A stretch of DNA of 64,000 bases from Acinetobacter calcoaceticus (GTDB lineage: Bacteria; Pseudomonadota; Gammaproteobacteria; Pseudomonadales; Moraxellaceae): contig NZ_LS999521.1 in NCBI RefSeq assembly GCF_900520355.1, forward strand, positions 124,001 through 188,000. The letters are read 5' to 3'. Below the pieces are notes generated by a model that was not told the DNA's origin, did no database searches, and worked only from the letters and a program-made list of their open reading frames with translations. The translations under genes and the position numbers were made by a program. This document shows positions 1-9,735 of this stretch, in pieces (the first letter of the stretch is position 1; the number at the start of each line of letters is the position of its first letter).

Positions 1-884
1 CATACTATTTGCCGTATGCTACAGCTTTACGTATGGGACGCTTGGGCTATCAAAACTCTGCTCAAAAAAGCTTAGGTATTCATTACAACAATTTGACTGG
101 CTATCTGGATGGTTTACAAAAAGCCGTTCATTCTCCTTACCCACCATTTAGTCGTTTAGGGTTAAATGATGCCGCTGGTGAGCCGTTGCAAATTAATGAC
201 CATGTTTTGCAGATCGAGAATGAATATTACAGTCTAGTCCGTCCAAAACAGGTGCCTCAAGCAGGTGAAACGCCGTCTCAAGCCTTAAAAAATCGAGGGG
301 TGGGATATGTTGAGCTACGTGCTGTTGATGTAAACCCATACTCGGCAATTGGTGTTGATGAAATAACGGCAGGCTTCCTTGAAGTGTTAGCACTTTATTG
401 TTTGCTAAGTGACAGCCCAGAGTTGTTAGGCCCTGAGCAAGACTTGATTGAAAAGAACCAGACGGAAGTGGTAAACCGAGGTCGTGCGCCGAACGCAACC
501 ATTACAGATTCAAATGGGTCTTATCACATCGAAGATTGGGCACGTTTGCATATTGCTCAAATGCAAGATTGTGCAGAATTACTCGATCAGACTTATGCAA
601 CAGACTTATACAGTTCAGCATTGGCAGTTATGCAAGCGCGAATTGATGAAGTTGATGAAACTTTATCTGCCCATGTCATCGACGATACGCTAAAGCATGG
701 TGGAACTTGGAGTTTTGGTAGTCACATGGCGCAATTACATGCTGAAAGTTATGAACAGCATGAGCTTAGTGTGGGCACTTTGAAACATTTTGAACAGTTG
801 GCTGCACAATCTTTACAGCAGCAAGAACAACTTGAGCACGATACTCAGATCAGTTTTGATCAATATCTTGAACAATATCGATAA
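1..884 (+). CDS. gshA: Glutamate-cysteine ligase, C-terminal part (5' truncated by window edge)
   Basis: This is the C-terminal portion, about 293 residues, of the enzyme that joins glutamate and cysteine in the first step of glutathione synthesis in the cytoplasm. The reading frame is open from base 3 and continues from before the window. The opening residues [18 protein letters not shown] match the HPYATSLRMSDIGY region of enterobacterial GshA. The TTG near base 9 is an internal codon, not a start. The stop at 882-884 lies 16 bases before dsbB, so the two are probably co-transcribed. The second glutathione gene, gshB, is at 35.6 kb. The family assignment is firm; only the upstream half is missing. 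Confidence 0.93.
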   Translation, partial: YYLPYATALRMGRLGYQNSAQKSLGIHYNNLTGYLDGLQKAVHSPYPPFSRLGLNDAAGEPLQINDHVLQIENEYYSLVRPKQVPQAGETPSQALKNRGVGYVELRAVDVNPYSAIGVDEITAGFLEVLALYCLLSDSPELLGPEQDLIEKNQTEVVNRGRAPNATITDSNGSYHIEDWARLHIAQMQDCAELLDQTYATDLYSSALAVMQARIDEVDETLSAHVIDDTLKHGGTWSFGSHMAQLHAESYEQHELSVGTLKHFEQLAAQSLQQQEQLEHDTQISFDQYLEQYR

Positions 885-900
885 TAAAACGAGGTTTTAC

Positions 901-1422
901 ATGCGATTAAGTTACCGTTTGGTGAGTGGACTACTTGTTTTAGCAAGTATTGTCGGCATGTCTTTTGCGTTGTATCTGGAACATGTAAAAGGTTTAGAGC
1001 CATGTCCGCTCTGTATTTTTCAACGTGTTGGCTTAATGGCAATGGGCCTTATAGCACTGATTGCATTTTTGCATAACCCAGTTTCTAACGCGGTTAAACG
1101 CTTTTATGCATTTTTGGCTGGCATCGCGATTTTATGGTCAGTAAGTGTGGCAGGACGTCATGTCTGGCTACAACATTTACCCCCAGATCAAGTACCAAGC
1201 TGTGGTCCAGGCTTAAACTATTTAGTTGATGCCTTACCAATGAAAACAGTTTTACAAGAAGTCTTGTCGGGTTCAGGTGAGTGTGCAGCAATTGACTGGG
1301 CCTTCTTAGGCCAATCTTTACCAGTTTGGTCATTGGTCTATTTTATTTTGCTATTACTAGTCTGTTTATGGCAATTGTTCCGCTTCTATCCAGTGTTTAA
1401 GACCGCTAAAAAAAGAGTTTAA
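901..1422 (+). CDS. dsbB: Disulfide bond formation protein B
   Basis: Inner-membrane quinone reductase that reoxidises periplasmic DsbA. The 173-residue protein has four hydrophobic helices and both periplasmic cysteine pairs: C35-x-x-C38 in EPCPLC, and C101 with C128. The start is the ATG at 901, preceded by CGAGG at a good distance. A longer open frame back to 790 runs inside gshA and lacks family similarity. A strong terminator follows at about 1431. The partner membrane reductase dsbD lies elsewhere in the window at 21.7 kb. Confidence 0.96.
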   Translation: MRLSYRLVSGLLVLASIVGMSFALYLEHVKGLEPCPLCIFQRVGLMAMGLIALIAFLHNPVSNAVKRFYAFLAGIAILWSVSVAGRHVWLQHLPPDQVPSCGPGLNYLVDALPMKTVLQEVLSGSGECAAIDWAFLGQSLPVWSLVYFILLLLVCLWQLFRFYPVFKTAKKRV

Positions 1423-1430
1423 ATAGATTA

Positions 1431-1462
1431 AAAAAAGCCCAACATTGTGTTGGGCTTTTTTT
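1431..1462 (+). terminator. Rho-independent terminator after dsbB
   Basis: The inverted repeat AGCCCAAC / GTTGGGCT (1436-1443 and 1449-1456) has a 5-base loop, an upstream A-run and a downstream T-run. It closes the gshA-dsbB transcript. Confidence 0.9.
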
Positions 1463-1580
1463 ATTGTTTTAGAATTAATCAAAATATAAAAAAACGAATT
1501 GAAAAAAAGAATAATGTTGTAGACAGATAGGTCTGTTTTTTATAAAGTGCAGCCGTTTTATATCCTTATGATTATAAAAA

Positions 1581-4500
1581 ATGTTTTTTAATATCTTTAA
1601 TGTTTTGGAAAAAGTAGGATTAAGTGCGCAGAAACGTGCGATCCACGTGCAATTTTCTAATGAATTGCTCAATCACCAAGTTTTTTTACAACGTATAGAA
1701 GGCCAACATCAGCTAAATGGGGGAATTGAAGCTGAGTTAATTTGCCTTTCGACGAGTACCCAAATTGCATTGAAGCAGTTTATAGGTGTTCAGGTTGCTG
1801 TTGATCAGGTTACAGATTCGGGCCAATTATTTCGAACTACAGGAATTGTGACTGAAGCCAGTTATGGCCAAAGTGATGGTGCTTTAACGCTTTATAAATT
1901 GACCTTAAAAGACACGACAAATTTATGGCATAAACGCCGTAACAGTCGTGTTTTTATGAATAAAAGTATCGTAGAAATTACCGAAGTTCTATTCAAAGAA
2001 TGGCAAGAAAAAAGTCCACTTTTTGCGACAAGTTTAAGCCTAGACCTGAGTGGGTTAAGCCAGAGTTATGATACTCGTCCATTTATCATGCAGCATAATG
2101 AATCCGACTATGACTTTCTTACGCGTTTATGGCGAAGTGAAGGCGTGAGTTGGTTAGTTGATGAATCAGAACTTTTTGTTCCTCATTTTACTGCTCCGGT
2201 ACAGGGCCAAAAGCTTAGATTAATTGATGATAATAACCAGTACCAAGCTTTAGCACGCCGTAGCATTCGCTATCACCGCAGTAGCGCGACAGAATATCAA
2301 GATAGTATTACGGGTTTTGTTGCGGTGCGGAGTCTGCAACCGACTGCTGTACATGTGCAACGCTGGCAGCCCGATGCCTTAGCACAAGAAGAAGGCGCTG
2401 GTTCCGTCATCACTACCCATACACATTCAGACAATTTTGATTCGGCGAGTTTAAGCCTTGAGCAAGCATGGCACATGAGTCCAGCTTGGATGCAAGATTT
2501 AAAAGGTGAGGATCAAGCTACTGCTTCAACTAGTAATCAGCTAGAGAAACTGAATCAGCAGTTCAATGAGATGTATGCCAGTCAGGCCAAATACTTCAAA
2601 GCTTATAGCAGTGTCCGCGATAGCCAAGTCGGCTATTGGTTTAATCTCCGAGAGCATCCTGAAGTTGATCAACATGAAGGGGTTGATCAAGAGTTCCTAA
2701 TTATCGCTAAAAATTTCTATAACCAAAACAATTTACCAAAAGATCTACATCAGCAAGTTAGTCAGTTACTAACTCAAAGTCGATGGGACAAACATGGTGG
2801 TGATGATATTGAGCGACAAGGTAATGAGCTGACTTTAATTCGCCGTCAAATCAAAACTACACCTGAATATAATCCAGAACAGCATCGTCCGATTGCCTAC
2901 CCGCAAAGAGCGAAAGTTGTGGGGCCAGAGGGAGAAACCATCCATGTCGATGAATGGGGACGCATTAAGGTCCGTTTTCTGTTTACCCGTAGTGATGATC
3001 ATGGTCATGATGGTGGTGCAGGTAGCAATGACAACGATACCGACTCGGCTTGGGTCGATGTACTGACTCCGTGGGCAGGGGAAGGCTATGGCGCACGCTT
3101 CTTACCGCGTATTGGTGAAGTGGTTGTCATTGACTTCTTTGATGGCAATATTGACCGTCCATTTGTGACGGGGCGCATCCATGAAGCACAGCGTTCACCA
3201 ACCAAGTTCGATGTGAAAGGACAGCTTCCTGCGACTAAAAAACTGAGTGGTATTCGTAGTCAGGAAATCAGCGGTAGTGGTTTTAACCAATTACGATTTG
3301 ACGATACGACAGGGCAAATCAGTACCCAACTACAAAGTAGTCATGCAGCAACACAGCTGAATTTAGGTAATTTAAGCCATCCTAAAGAACAATCGACTAG
3401 TCAAGGTCGTGGTGAAGGCTTTGAGCTGAGAACCGATGCGTGGGGAGCTGTGCGTGCGGGCAAAGGCATGCTCATTAGTACCTATGCACAAGAGCAGGCA
3501 ATTGCAGATCATTTAGAGGCTGCACAAGCACAATCCTTACTTTCACAAGGCTATGAAAGCATGAAAATGCTCAGTGAAGTTGCAGCCAAGCAACAAACTG
3601 ATGCTTTGAACGTGATTAACCGGTTACCCAAATTCATCCAGTCCCTTGAGCTAAAAACCACAGGGCAGGCTTTAAATAGCACGGTAAATCTATTTAAAGA
3701 AGGGATTAATAGCGATCCTATTCATGCGTTAAAAGATTGTGGTGGTTTTATTGAAGATATTGGTGCACTAGGTGGCGATGCAAAAGGAGTTGTAGATGAA
3801 TTTAATACTTTCTTTAGCGATGCTAAAGATTCGGTAGAGAATTTAAAAGCCTTTATTGAAAATGTTGAAGAACATGGTGCTGACATTATTAAAGGCAAAC
3901 TCGCAAGCATTAAAGATCGAATTCATCAAAATCCATTTGAAAGTCTTAAAGAGGTCAGCAAAGTCTTAGGGAATGTCGAGACTAAAGACTTTGACTTGAT
4001 GAGTGTATGCGGAACTTTTAGTAAAGGCAGTAAATTGGACGTGACACCTTCTAAAGCGTTGAGTTCTTTGCAAGGCTTTATGGAGGGTTATACCCAAGGC
4101 TTAGAAAGCAGTTCCGATACTCAACAGCAAGAACAAGGCAAAATCTTTAGACAAGCTCTTATGTTATTAGCATCACCAAATGGTATTGCTTTAACGACAC
4201 CTGAAAATATTATTCTGCAAGCGTCGCAAGATATTGCCCAAAGTGCCAGTGGTTCAATTAATTTCAGCGCACAGAAAAATATTATTGGACATGCACAAGA
4301 CAAAATCAGTTTGTTTGCTGCACAAAAGGGTTTTCGCGCTTATGCAGCAAAAGGAAAGCTCGAATTACAAGCGCAAGACGATGCCATTGAAGCGATTGCC
4401 AAGAAGGTCATCAAGCTTATTTCTACTGAAGAAAAAATTGAGCTTACGAGCCCAAAAGAAATTGTATTAACAGCGGGTGGATCTCAGCTCAAAATTAATG

Positions 4501-4874
4501 CGGATGGCGTATTTTCAACAACAGGCGGTAAGTTTGAAAGTAAAGCTGGACAGCATTTGTTTACGAGTGGAGCTAAGGTTTCTTATGAGGTTCCACAGCT
4601 TCCAAATACTGCTATGTATAGTAATAAGTTAGATGTTTATGATTTATTTTGGGAGAGCAATTTTAGTCAGTTTACTTATAAAGCTTTTATTCAAGAAACA
4701 AATTCATTTATCTCAGGAGCCTTAGATGAACATGGGCGAACTGGGAAAATTACAAAAGAAGATCCGTTTAATATAAAAGTTTTAGTTGGAAAAGAGCAAG
4801 AGCTGTGGGATGTAATTGTTGATGAATGGGATAATGAGGATTTTACTTTAGGAGTAAAAAATAATGAAAAATAA
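1581..4874 (+). CDS. vgrG: Type VI secretion system spike protein VgrG with C-terminal extension
   Basis: The 1097-residue VgrG forms the trimeric puncturing tip of the T6SS and carries effectors. In order I see a gp27-like base (about 1-400, opening with the Acinetobacter-type QKRAIHVQFSN), the gp5-like OB-fold from about residue 437 (HRPIAYPQRAKVVGPEGE, then WVDVLTPWAGEGYGARFLPR), a helical insertion (about 640-850), and a DUF2345-like beta region (about 855-1000) with repeated short strands. After about residue 1010 the protein becomes a unique tail and the DNA becomes noticeably more AT-rich, continuing into the downstream effector. This suggests that the tail and effector were exchanged as a unit. 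The ATG at 1581 has only a weak ribosome site. The gene overlaps the effector gene by 11 bases. No hcp, PAAR or T6SS structural genes are nearby, so this is an orphan vgrG island. Confidence 0.95.
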   Translation: MFFNIFNVLEKVGLSAQKRAIHVQFSNELLNHQVFLQRIEGQHQLNGGIEAELICLSTSTQIALKQFIGVQVAVDQVTDSGQLFRTTGIVTEASYGQSDGALTLYKLTLKDTTNLWHKRRNSRVFMNKSIVEITEVLFKEWQEKSPLFATSLSLDLSGLSQSYDTRPFIMQHNESDYDFLTRLWRSEGVSWLVDESELFVPHFTAPVQGQKLRLIDDNNQYQALARRSIRYHRSSATEYQDSITGFVAVRSLQPTAVHVQRWQPDALAQEEGAGSVITTHTHSDNFDSASLSLEQAWHMSPAWMQDLKGEDQATASTSNQLEKLNQQFNEMYASQAKYFKAYSSVRDSQVGYWFNLREHPEVDQHEGVDQEFLIIAKNFYNQNNLPKDLHQQVSQLLTQSRWDKHGGDDIERQGNELTLIRRQIKTTPEYNPEQHRPIAYPQRAKVVGPEGETIHVDEWGRIKVRFLFTRSDDHGHDGGAGSNDNDTDSAWVDVLTPWAGEGYGARFLPRIGEVVVIDFFDGNIDRPFVTGRIHEAQRSPTKFDVKGQLPATKKLSGIRSQEISGSGFNQLRFDDTTGQISTQLQSSHAATQLNLGNLSHPKEQSTSQGRGEGFELRTDAWGAVRAGKGMLISTYAQEQAIADHLEAAQAQSLLSQGYESMKMLSEVAAKQQTDALNVINRLPKFIQSLELKTTGQALNSTVNLFKEGINSDPIHALKDCGGFIEDIGALGGDAKGVVDEFNTFFSDAKDSVENLKAFIENVEEHGADIIKGKLASIKDRIHQNPFESLKEVSKVLGNVETKDFDLMSVCGTFSKGSKLDVTPSKALSSLQGFMEGYTQGLESSSDTQQQEQGKIFRQALMLLASPNGIALTTPENIILQASQDIAQSASGSINFSAQKNIIGHAQDKISLFAAQKGFRAYAAKGKLELQAQDDAIEAIAKKVIKLISTEEKIELTSPKEIVLTAGGSQLKINADGVFSTTGGKFESKAGQHLFTSGAKVSYEVPQLPNTAMYSNKLDVYDLFWESNFSQFTYKAFIQETNSFISGALDEHGRTGKITKEDPFNIKVLVGKEQELWDVIVDEWDNEDFTLGVKNNEK

Positions 4875-6768
4875 GTGTTTAGTAACCTTTATTTTATTAG
4901 ACCTACTAGGGCATCCCATTAAAAATGCTAAATATCAAATAAAAAATGGTAATAATCTCATTGCTGAAGGATTAACAAATTCTAAAGGAGCGATTGTTGA
5001 TATAAGTAGAGATAAAGGAGTTGTACTTGATGTTTATTTCCAAAATATTTTAAATCAGATGCAACTTATCAGCAGAGTTTGTCTTGAAAAAAGCCATGCT
5101 ATCGTTAAGTTATATAGTCCATCAGTTTTAATAAAAACTCAGCTGAGAGAGAAAGGGAAAACTGGTCAATATAGTAGAAAAACATATAAAGTGAAAAAGG
5201 GTGATACTTTATTAAAAATTTCAAAAGATACGAATTGTAAAATTGAAGAAATTCAAAGAATAAATAAAATTAATGATGCAAATAAGATTTCGGAAGGACA
5301 AATACTAAAGCTACCTTTAAACAAAGGAAATAATGGAGAACCAAAGAAAATAAATAATAGTTCTAACATTAATAATGGAGTTGCTAAAAAGGATAATCAT
5401 GATGATAAAGATGATCATTGGTTTGGCACATTAGCGAAAGCTCCGGATTGGGTGCCAGATATTAGTGCAGATAAGATCTATAATCATATTAAAGATCAGA
5501 TTCTTAATAGTACTGCACCAGAATTAAAAAATATGAATGCTGAAAGTCAAGATACAGGGAATCCAAAACAGAATATATCTAATTATAAACCAAGTATTAT
5601 TTTCCCTTTTAAAGTAAAACCTATCAATGATATTGGTGGAGAGCTATCAAATTATTATTGGGGAGCTAAACTCAATGATACTAATGCTTCAATGGCAATC
5701 TTTGGAAGAAATAGAAGTGGTAATAGAAAGCATGCGGGAAGAGATTTATATAGTAATTGTAAACCTGTCAGCAAAGCAGAAAGTGGCTTTGACGTAGTTG
5801 CTATAGCACCAGGTAAAGTAATAGCTTCGCAAGGATTCTATCTACAAACTAATCAAGTAAGTATTAGGCATAAAACTGATGATGGTAGAGAGTTTGTAAT
5901 TAGGTATGGTGAATTGGATCCAGAATCAATAACATTAAAAGTGGGGGATCCCGTTAAGCAAGGCCAAATATTGGGCAAAACAGGTGTAATGAAAAATAAG
6001 AATGGACCAGTTGCTATACCTATTGCTGGAAAAACAGCACATAATGTTTCAATGCTACATTTTGAATATTTTACAGGCAATGGTTTTTCATTAGATGATG
6101 CGTCAAATCTTACAATAAAAGAACATGGACTTTATTCGAGACGTGATGATATAGCTGATCCTTTAGCAATATTGTTAGAAGGATATAGAAATAGTTTTGA
6201 TTTACAGTTGCCTCAAACTACTTCTCAGAAATCAATTGGAAATAGAATACCTATAAGCAATTTAACAACAAGTGCAAATGCAAGATTATTTGTTCAAGAA
6301 TGGGAAGGAAAATATTTAACTCCTGATGGGCAAGGAACATACTATTACGATGATTCTAAAGGATATTGTACAGTTGGCTGGGGGCATCTCGTAGGTCAAT
6401 CATCATGTAAAGCTTTAGGTAAAAAGGCTTTAAAAGATTTTATCTCAATATCTCAGGCTAAAACTTATTTTGAAGAAGATGTTTTGAAACATGAAGCTTA
6501 TGTCAAAAAAGCTATTAAAGTTCCTCTATATCAATATGAATTTGATGCTTTAGTATCGTTAGCATTCAATATCGGGAATATTGCTAGTAAAGCCCCAAAT
6601 TTATGTAAGCTTATTAATGAAAGTAATTATAAAGATGGGCCTAAAGAAATGTTAGATATAAATAAAATAACTGTAAATGGAAAAAAAGTTCCAGATCTCG
6701 GTTTAACGAAAAGACGTAATAGTGAATATCAATTGTTTATTAAAGGAACGTACGATGCAAGGCATTAA
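4864..6768 (+). CDS. Probable T6SS effector: LysM, M23 peptidase-like and GH24 lysozyme-like domains
   Basis: A 634-residue multi-domain protein immediately downstream of vgrG and overlapping it, so almost certainly its cargo. Residues 1-85 resemble a transthyretin/Ig-like adaptor fold that could dock on the VgrG tail. Residues 106-153 form a LysM motif (YKVKKGDTLLKISK). Residues about 270-440 are M23 metallopeptidase-like, with H290 and D294 in HAGRD and H399 in MLHFE; the usual first histidine of the HxH pair is methionine (M397). Residues about 468-634 match phage-type lysozyme: E481, D497 and T503 fall at the spacing of the T4 lysozyme E-D-T triad, followed by VGWGHL. There is no signal peptide, as expected for T6SS delivery. 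The predicted action is cleavage of rival peptidoglycan, with both peptide and glycan bonds as targets if the M23-like part is active. Confidence 0.87.
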   Translation: MKNKCLVTFILLDLLGHPIKNAKYQIKNGNNLIAEGLTNSKGAIVDISRDKGVVLDVYFQNILNQMQLISRVCLEKSHAIVKLYSPSVLIKTQLREKGKTGQYSRKTYKVKKGDTLLKISKDTNCKIEEIQRINKINDANKISEGQILKLPLNKGNNGEPKKINNSSNINNGVAKKDNHDDKDDHWFGTLAKAPDWVPDISADKIYNHIKDQILNSTAPELKNMNAESQDTGNPKQNISNYKPSIIFPFKVKPINDIGGELSNYYWGAKLNDTNASMAIFGRNRSGNRKHAGRDLYSNCKPVSKAESGFDVVAIAPGKVIASQGFYLQTNQVSIRHKTDDGREFVIRYGELDPESITLKVGDPVKQGQILGKTGVMKNKNGPVAIPIAGKTAHNVSMLHFEYFTGNGFSLDDASNLTIKEHGLYSRRDDIADPLAILLEGYRNSFDLQLPQTTSQKSIGNRIPISNLTTSANARLFVQEWEGKYLTPDGQGTYYYDDSKGYCTVGWGHLVGQSSCKALGKKALKDFISISQAKTYFEEDVLKHEAYVKKAIKVPLYQYEFDALVSLAFNIGNIASKAPNLCKLINESNYKDGPKEMLDINKITVNGKKVPDLGLTKRRNSEYQLFIKGTYDARH

Positions 6769-7495
6769 TCTTAATTTTCTTAGTGTGCTATTAGTCTTTA
6801 GTTTGAGTGCCTGCTCAAATGCTGCAGATTATAAGCCACAACAGTTAGATGAGAAAACAGTATATAAAAATAGTGAGCATGATCTGAATAGTACATATTC
6901 AGATATAAAAAGCTATATTAGTGATAATAAAAACGAAGTTAAGTATCTTGTTGACAATCAACGTTCTTGGTTGAAAAATAGAAATTTAAAATGTAATTTT
7001 AATGGGAAAGAAGCAAATAATGAAAATTATAAATGTCTGAGTGATTTTAATAATTCTAAAATTAAAGATTTAAGAATGTCATACCTAGACTTTGATAGTT
7101 TAGAAGGGAACTTAATAAAGCCATTTAAGTATAAAGATGGTGTTATAAAAGAGTTGGAAGTAGGTGGGTGTTATTGTAATGAAAGTACAATTAAGATTTT
7201 AAAAAATAAGATTTATATATATCAAGTTTGTGATAAAAAATTAAATGAACCACGTATATATAATATTGTTGATAAGAAAAAAGATGAATTTTCTGTAGAG
7301 TATCAAATTGATACTAATAATAATAAAGTCCCAGAATTTAATTTGGTTTTTGTCACTAATGGAAAAAATGTTTGGAATATTGTCCCTAAGGTTTTTAGAA
7401 AAGAAGACTTATTAAATTTAAATTTTAAGATTGGCTATACAACTGATGCAAATTTAAAAAATAAGAAAATTGATTGTAATGATTATGAGGAATAA
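6755..7495 (+). CDS. Lipoprotein with LprI-like lysozyme-inhibitor domain; candidate immunity protein
   Basis: A 246-residue predicted lipoprotein. The ATG at 6755 gives a signal peptide ending in the lipobox LSAC with lipidated C20; an upstream in-frame start at 6722 would spoil the signal and lies in the effector. The gene overlaps the effector stop by 14 bases, the usual arrangement of effector and immunity genes. The segment around residues 45-100 contains LNSTYSDIKSYI, DNQRSWLKNRNLKC and then a second cysteine before LSDFNNSKIKDLR. This is the spacing of the LprI/DUF1311 domain (AQRAWixFRdxxC...C...R), a family that includes lysozyme inhibitors. That fits blocking the GH24 module of its neighbour in the periplasm. 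The rest of the protein is unassigned. Similarity is judged by eye. Confidence 0.75.
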   Translation: MQGINLNFLSVLLVFSLSACSNAADYKPQQLDEKTVYKNSEHDLNSTYSDIKSYISDNKNEVKYLVDNQRSWLKNRNLKCNFNGKEANNENYKCLSDFNNSKIKDLRMSYLDFDSLEGNLIKPFKYKDGVIKELEVGGCYCNESTIKILKNKIYIYQVCDKKLNEPRIYNIVDKKKDEFSVEYQIDTNNNKVPEFNLVFVTNGKNVWNIVPKVFRKEDLLNLNFKIGYTTDANLKNKKIDCNDYEE

Positions 7496-7601
7496 TTATA
7501 AATTATTGGAACTTTGATTGTATTTAATAATAGTAATATTAGCTAAAAGATAATATTGCTATTTTATTAAAATATAAAATTAAACACGGAACTTATCCTA
7601 A

Positions 7602-8312
7602 ATGAAGAAACAACTTAAGTTTATAATTTTTATTGTTTTAATGATTGGGTCTATTGAGGTTTCATATGCAGACTTTGGTTTTATTCAAGATAAGGATGGG
7701 TACGTTAATGTACGAAGAAATTCAAGTTTGAATTCTAAAGTTATATCCAAATTAAATAATAACGAAATTGTTTCTTGTGTTATGGATGAAAGGATGAATA
7801 ATTTTTGTTTAGCTAATGCAAGCAATGGTGTAACTGGATTTGTTTATAAAAATAGAATAAATAATTTTAGTGGCTTTACTTCTATTAATCTATCTCAATA
7901 TTCTAGAGAAAAAGCTGTTTATACTGATAAAAATTTAATAATAGAAATATATGCAAGAAAAGCTATTTCAGATCCTAAACTTTATAAAAGTTTTAAAGGT
8001 GAATATAAGTATTTTAATGATAAAACATTCTTTGGTACTGATGGTAGTCTACCTAATAATGATTTTTTACAACTTGATAAAATTATAATTAAGGATAAAG
8101 ATAAAAAAATAGAAATTGGTAAAACAGATATAGAGCAATATTTCTTCCCCAAAAAAGGTATGGATGGTGATAAGAATGAACTTGCTGACTTTAAAATATA
8201 TTATTTGAATAATAATATTTATATTTTAAATACTTTTAATAATGGTGGTGCAGCAGCCTACAATATAGTTTTAAATATAAAAAATGGAAAAATAGCTACT
8301 AATAAAGCTTGA
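7602..8312 (+). CDS. Secreted SH3-like domain protein, possible second immunity or accessory protein
   Basis: A 236-residue protein with an N-terminal signal peptide (KKQLKFIIFIVLMIGSIEVSYA, cleavage near residue 23). An SH3b-like segment follows (GYVNVRRNSSLNSKVISKLNNNEIVSC, then GFVYKNRI), a fold often found in periplasmic wall-binding proteins. The C-terminal half is unassigned. Base composition is very AT-rich like the two genes before it, and the terminator after it closes the island. Its position suggests periplasmic protection against the effector or another cargo, but no direct evidence shows that. Confidence 0.6.
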   Translation: MKKQLKFIIFIVLMIGSIEVSYADFGFIQDKDGYVNVRRNSSLNSKVISKLNNNEIVSCVMDERMNNFCLANASNGVTGFVYKNRINNFSGFTSINLSQYSREKAVYTDKNLIIEIYARKAISDPKLYKSFKGEYKYFNDKTFFGTDGSLPNNDFLQLDKIIIKDKDKKIEIGKTDIEQYFFPKKGMDGDKNELADFKIYYLNNNIYILNTFNNGGAAAYNIVLNIKNGKIATNKA

Positions 8313-8362
8313 AAGGTTGAAATTTGATAATATTTCTCTTTCTTCATAAAAGCTAATTAATT

Positions 8363-8393
8363 AGAAAAACCCAACATAAGTTGGGCTTTTTTT
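8363..8393. terminator. Bidirectional terminator between T6SS island and esterase gene
   Basis: CCCAAC (8370-8375) and GTTGGG (8380-8385) form a short stem flanked by an A-run on one side and a T-run on the other. It can serve both the plus-strand island and the convergent minus-strand esterase. Confidence 0.8.
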
Positions 8394-9735
8394 ACGTCTC
8401 TACAATCCCTTCTAAATCTTCGAGCGTATAGTTCGGCATATCAATAATATGGGTTTGGATACCTTCTTGCACGTAATCATTAACATGAGGATATAACCAG
8501 CGAGTGATCTGCTCGGCAACACCTGAATGATACTGAATTTCAAAGTGATTTAAGCCATAAAACACGGCTTTATGTGAATCAGGAACTTTGAGCTGAAAAC
8601 GTGGATTTGGATGTTCACCCAGCGCGCTTTTAATACTTACCAAGTAGTCACCAATCACAGTAAGTGCTTTATTACGTACTTTTTCAAACTCGAGGGTGCC
8701 TGCCACTAAAAAGGTATTGATATGGGAAGGCAAAGGAGCAGGGGCGCGGTTATCATCCATCATGCCAATACGGGCATCCATATATTCCCAGTCGTCATCA
8801 CGAACACTACCATGTCGTAAATCTAAAATACCGTCACTGCGAATATTGACCAGTTGACCCAGTAAACCCACAAAAGGGAAAGCCCCTAGTTTATCTTGTA
8901 TGGTAAAACCAAAACGCTCTAAGACTGCACCATGATGTGGAGAGCCAATACAAACTAGATTCTCAACCATATGAATCCATTGGTACATATTTTGTTTGCC
9001 GTAAAACAGCGCACTACGGGAAACGAGTCCACCCATACTATGGCCAATCACATCAATGCTGGTAATTCTTGGGTTACGCTGTACCAGATCTTCTAATAAA
9101 TTTGAGAAACTGCGTCCATTGGCTGAAATACGGCGGCCTGTATTGTAATTTAAATACAACATCGTGTTATGGTCACGCTGGGCTAATAAGCGTTCCCCAA
9201 TGCCACCATAATGTGCATTTGACCAAGTCAGATGGTTCATACACAAACCATGAACTAAAATCACAATACGACCCGCAAGCTCACCTTGTTGTATAGCTCC
9301 GTAGTGATCGTATAGGACCATTGGCAAGGCGAGAGGACTGTGCTGTTTGAGTAAATAATCCCCAAAAATACCATTCAAAATTCCCACCAAAAAATGAAGA
9401 CTTGGTGTCAGAGGCTTTTCATGGAGCGTTGGGAACTTTTCAATAATACGGCGTAAGCTGGGTGCTAAAAAGCAACTCCCATATTTTTGTAAGGCGCCAT
9501 AAGAAAACTGATATGCCTTTTGAACTAAAGGTCTTTTTTGAAAGTTTTTAGCATTTTGAGTACTAATACCAAAAGCATTTTTTAATACTTCAATATTAAT
9601 GACTTGTATTAATTCATGTACACCATTTAAGCTGGTACTGAACAGTTGAGCTAAACCCTCTAATACATCTGCCTGACTAGGTGGCGTACTATCCCATTTA
9701 CAATAAGTCTCATGTAGTGGTGTTAAGCTCGGCAT
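8392..9735 (-). CDS. Alpha/beta-hydrolase, PGAP1/lipase-like esterase
   Basis: A 447-residue alpha/beta-hydrolase. The oxyanion segment VILVHGLCMNH is followed by the nucleophile elbow GHSMGGLVSRS, with serine as the expected nucleophile; a later histidine in the C-terminal part would complete the triad. The long N-terminal region (about 130 residues) has no recognised domain and no clear signal peptide. The arrangement resembles PGAP1-like or LipA-type acyl hydrolases, but the substrate cannot be told from the sequence. The gene is transcribed alone, divergent from yqiA. Confidence 0.8.
   Translation of the reverse strand: MPSLTPLHETYCKWDSTPPSQADVLEGLAQLFSTSLNGVHELIQVINIEVLKNAFGISTQNAKNFQKRPLVQKAYQFSYGALQKYGSCFLAPSLRRIIEKFPTLHEKPLTPSLHFLVGILNGIFGDYLLKQHSPLALPMVLYDHYGAIQQGELAGRIVILVHGLCMNHLTWSNAHYGGIGERLLAQRDHNTMLYLNYNTGRRISANGRSFSNLLEDLVQRNPRITSIDVIGHSMGGLVSRSALFYGKQNMYQWIHMVENLVCIGSPHHGAVLERFGFTIQDKLGAFPFVGLLGQLVNIRSDGILDLRHGSVRDDDWEYMDARIGMMDDNRAPAPLPSHINTFLVAGTLEFEKVRNKALTVIGDYLVSIKSALGEHPNPRFQLKVPDSHKAVFYGLNHFEIQYHSGVAEQITRWLYPHVNDYVQEGIQTHIIDMPNYTLEDLEGIVET

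Noticed and set aside
790..900. N-terminal extension of dsbB
   Set aside because: Lies inside gshA in another frame; the ATG at 901 has a ribosome site and gives the known DsbB start.
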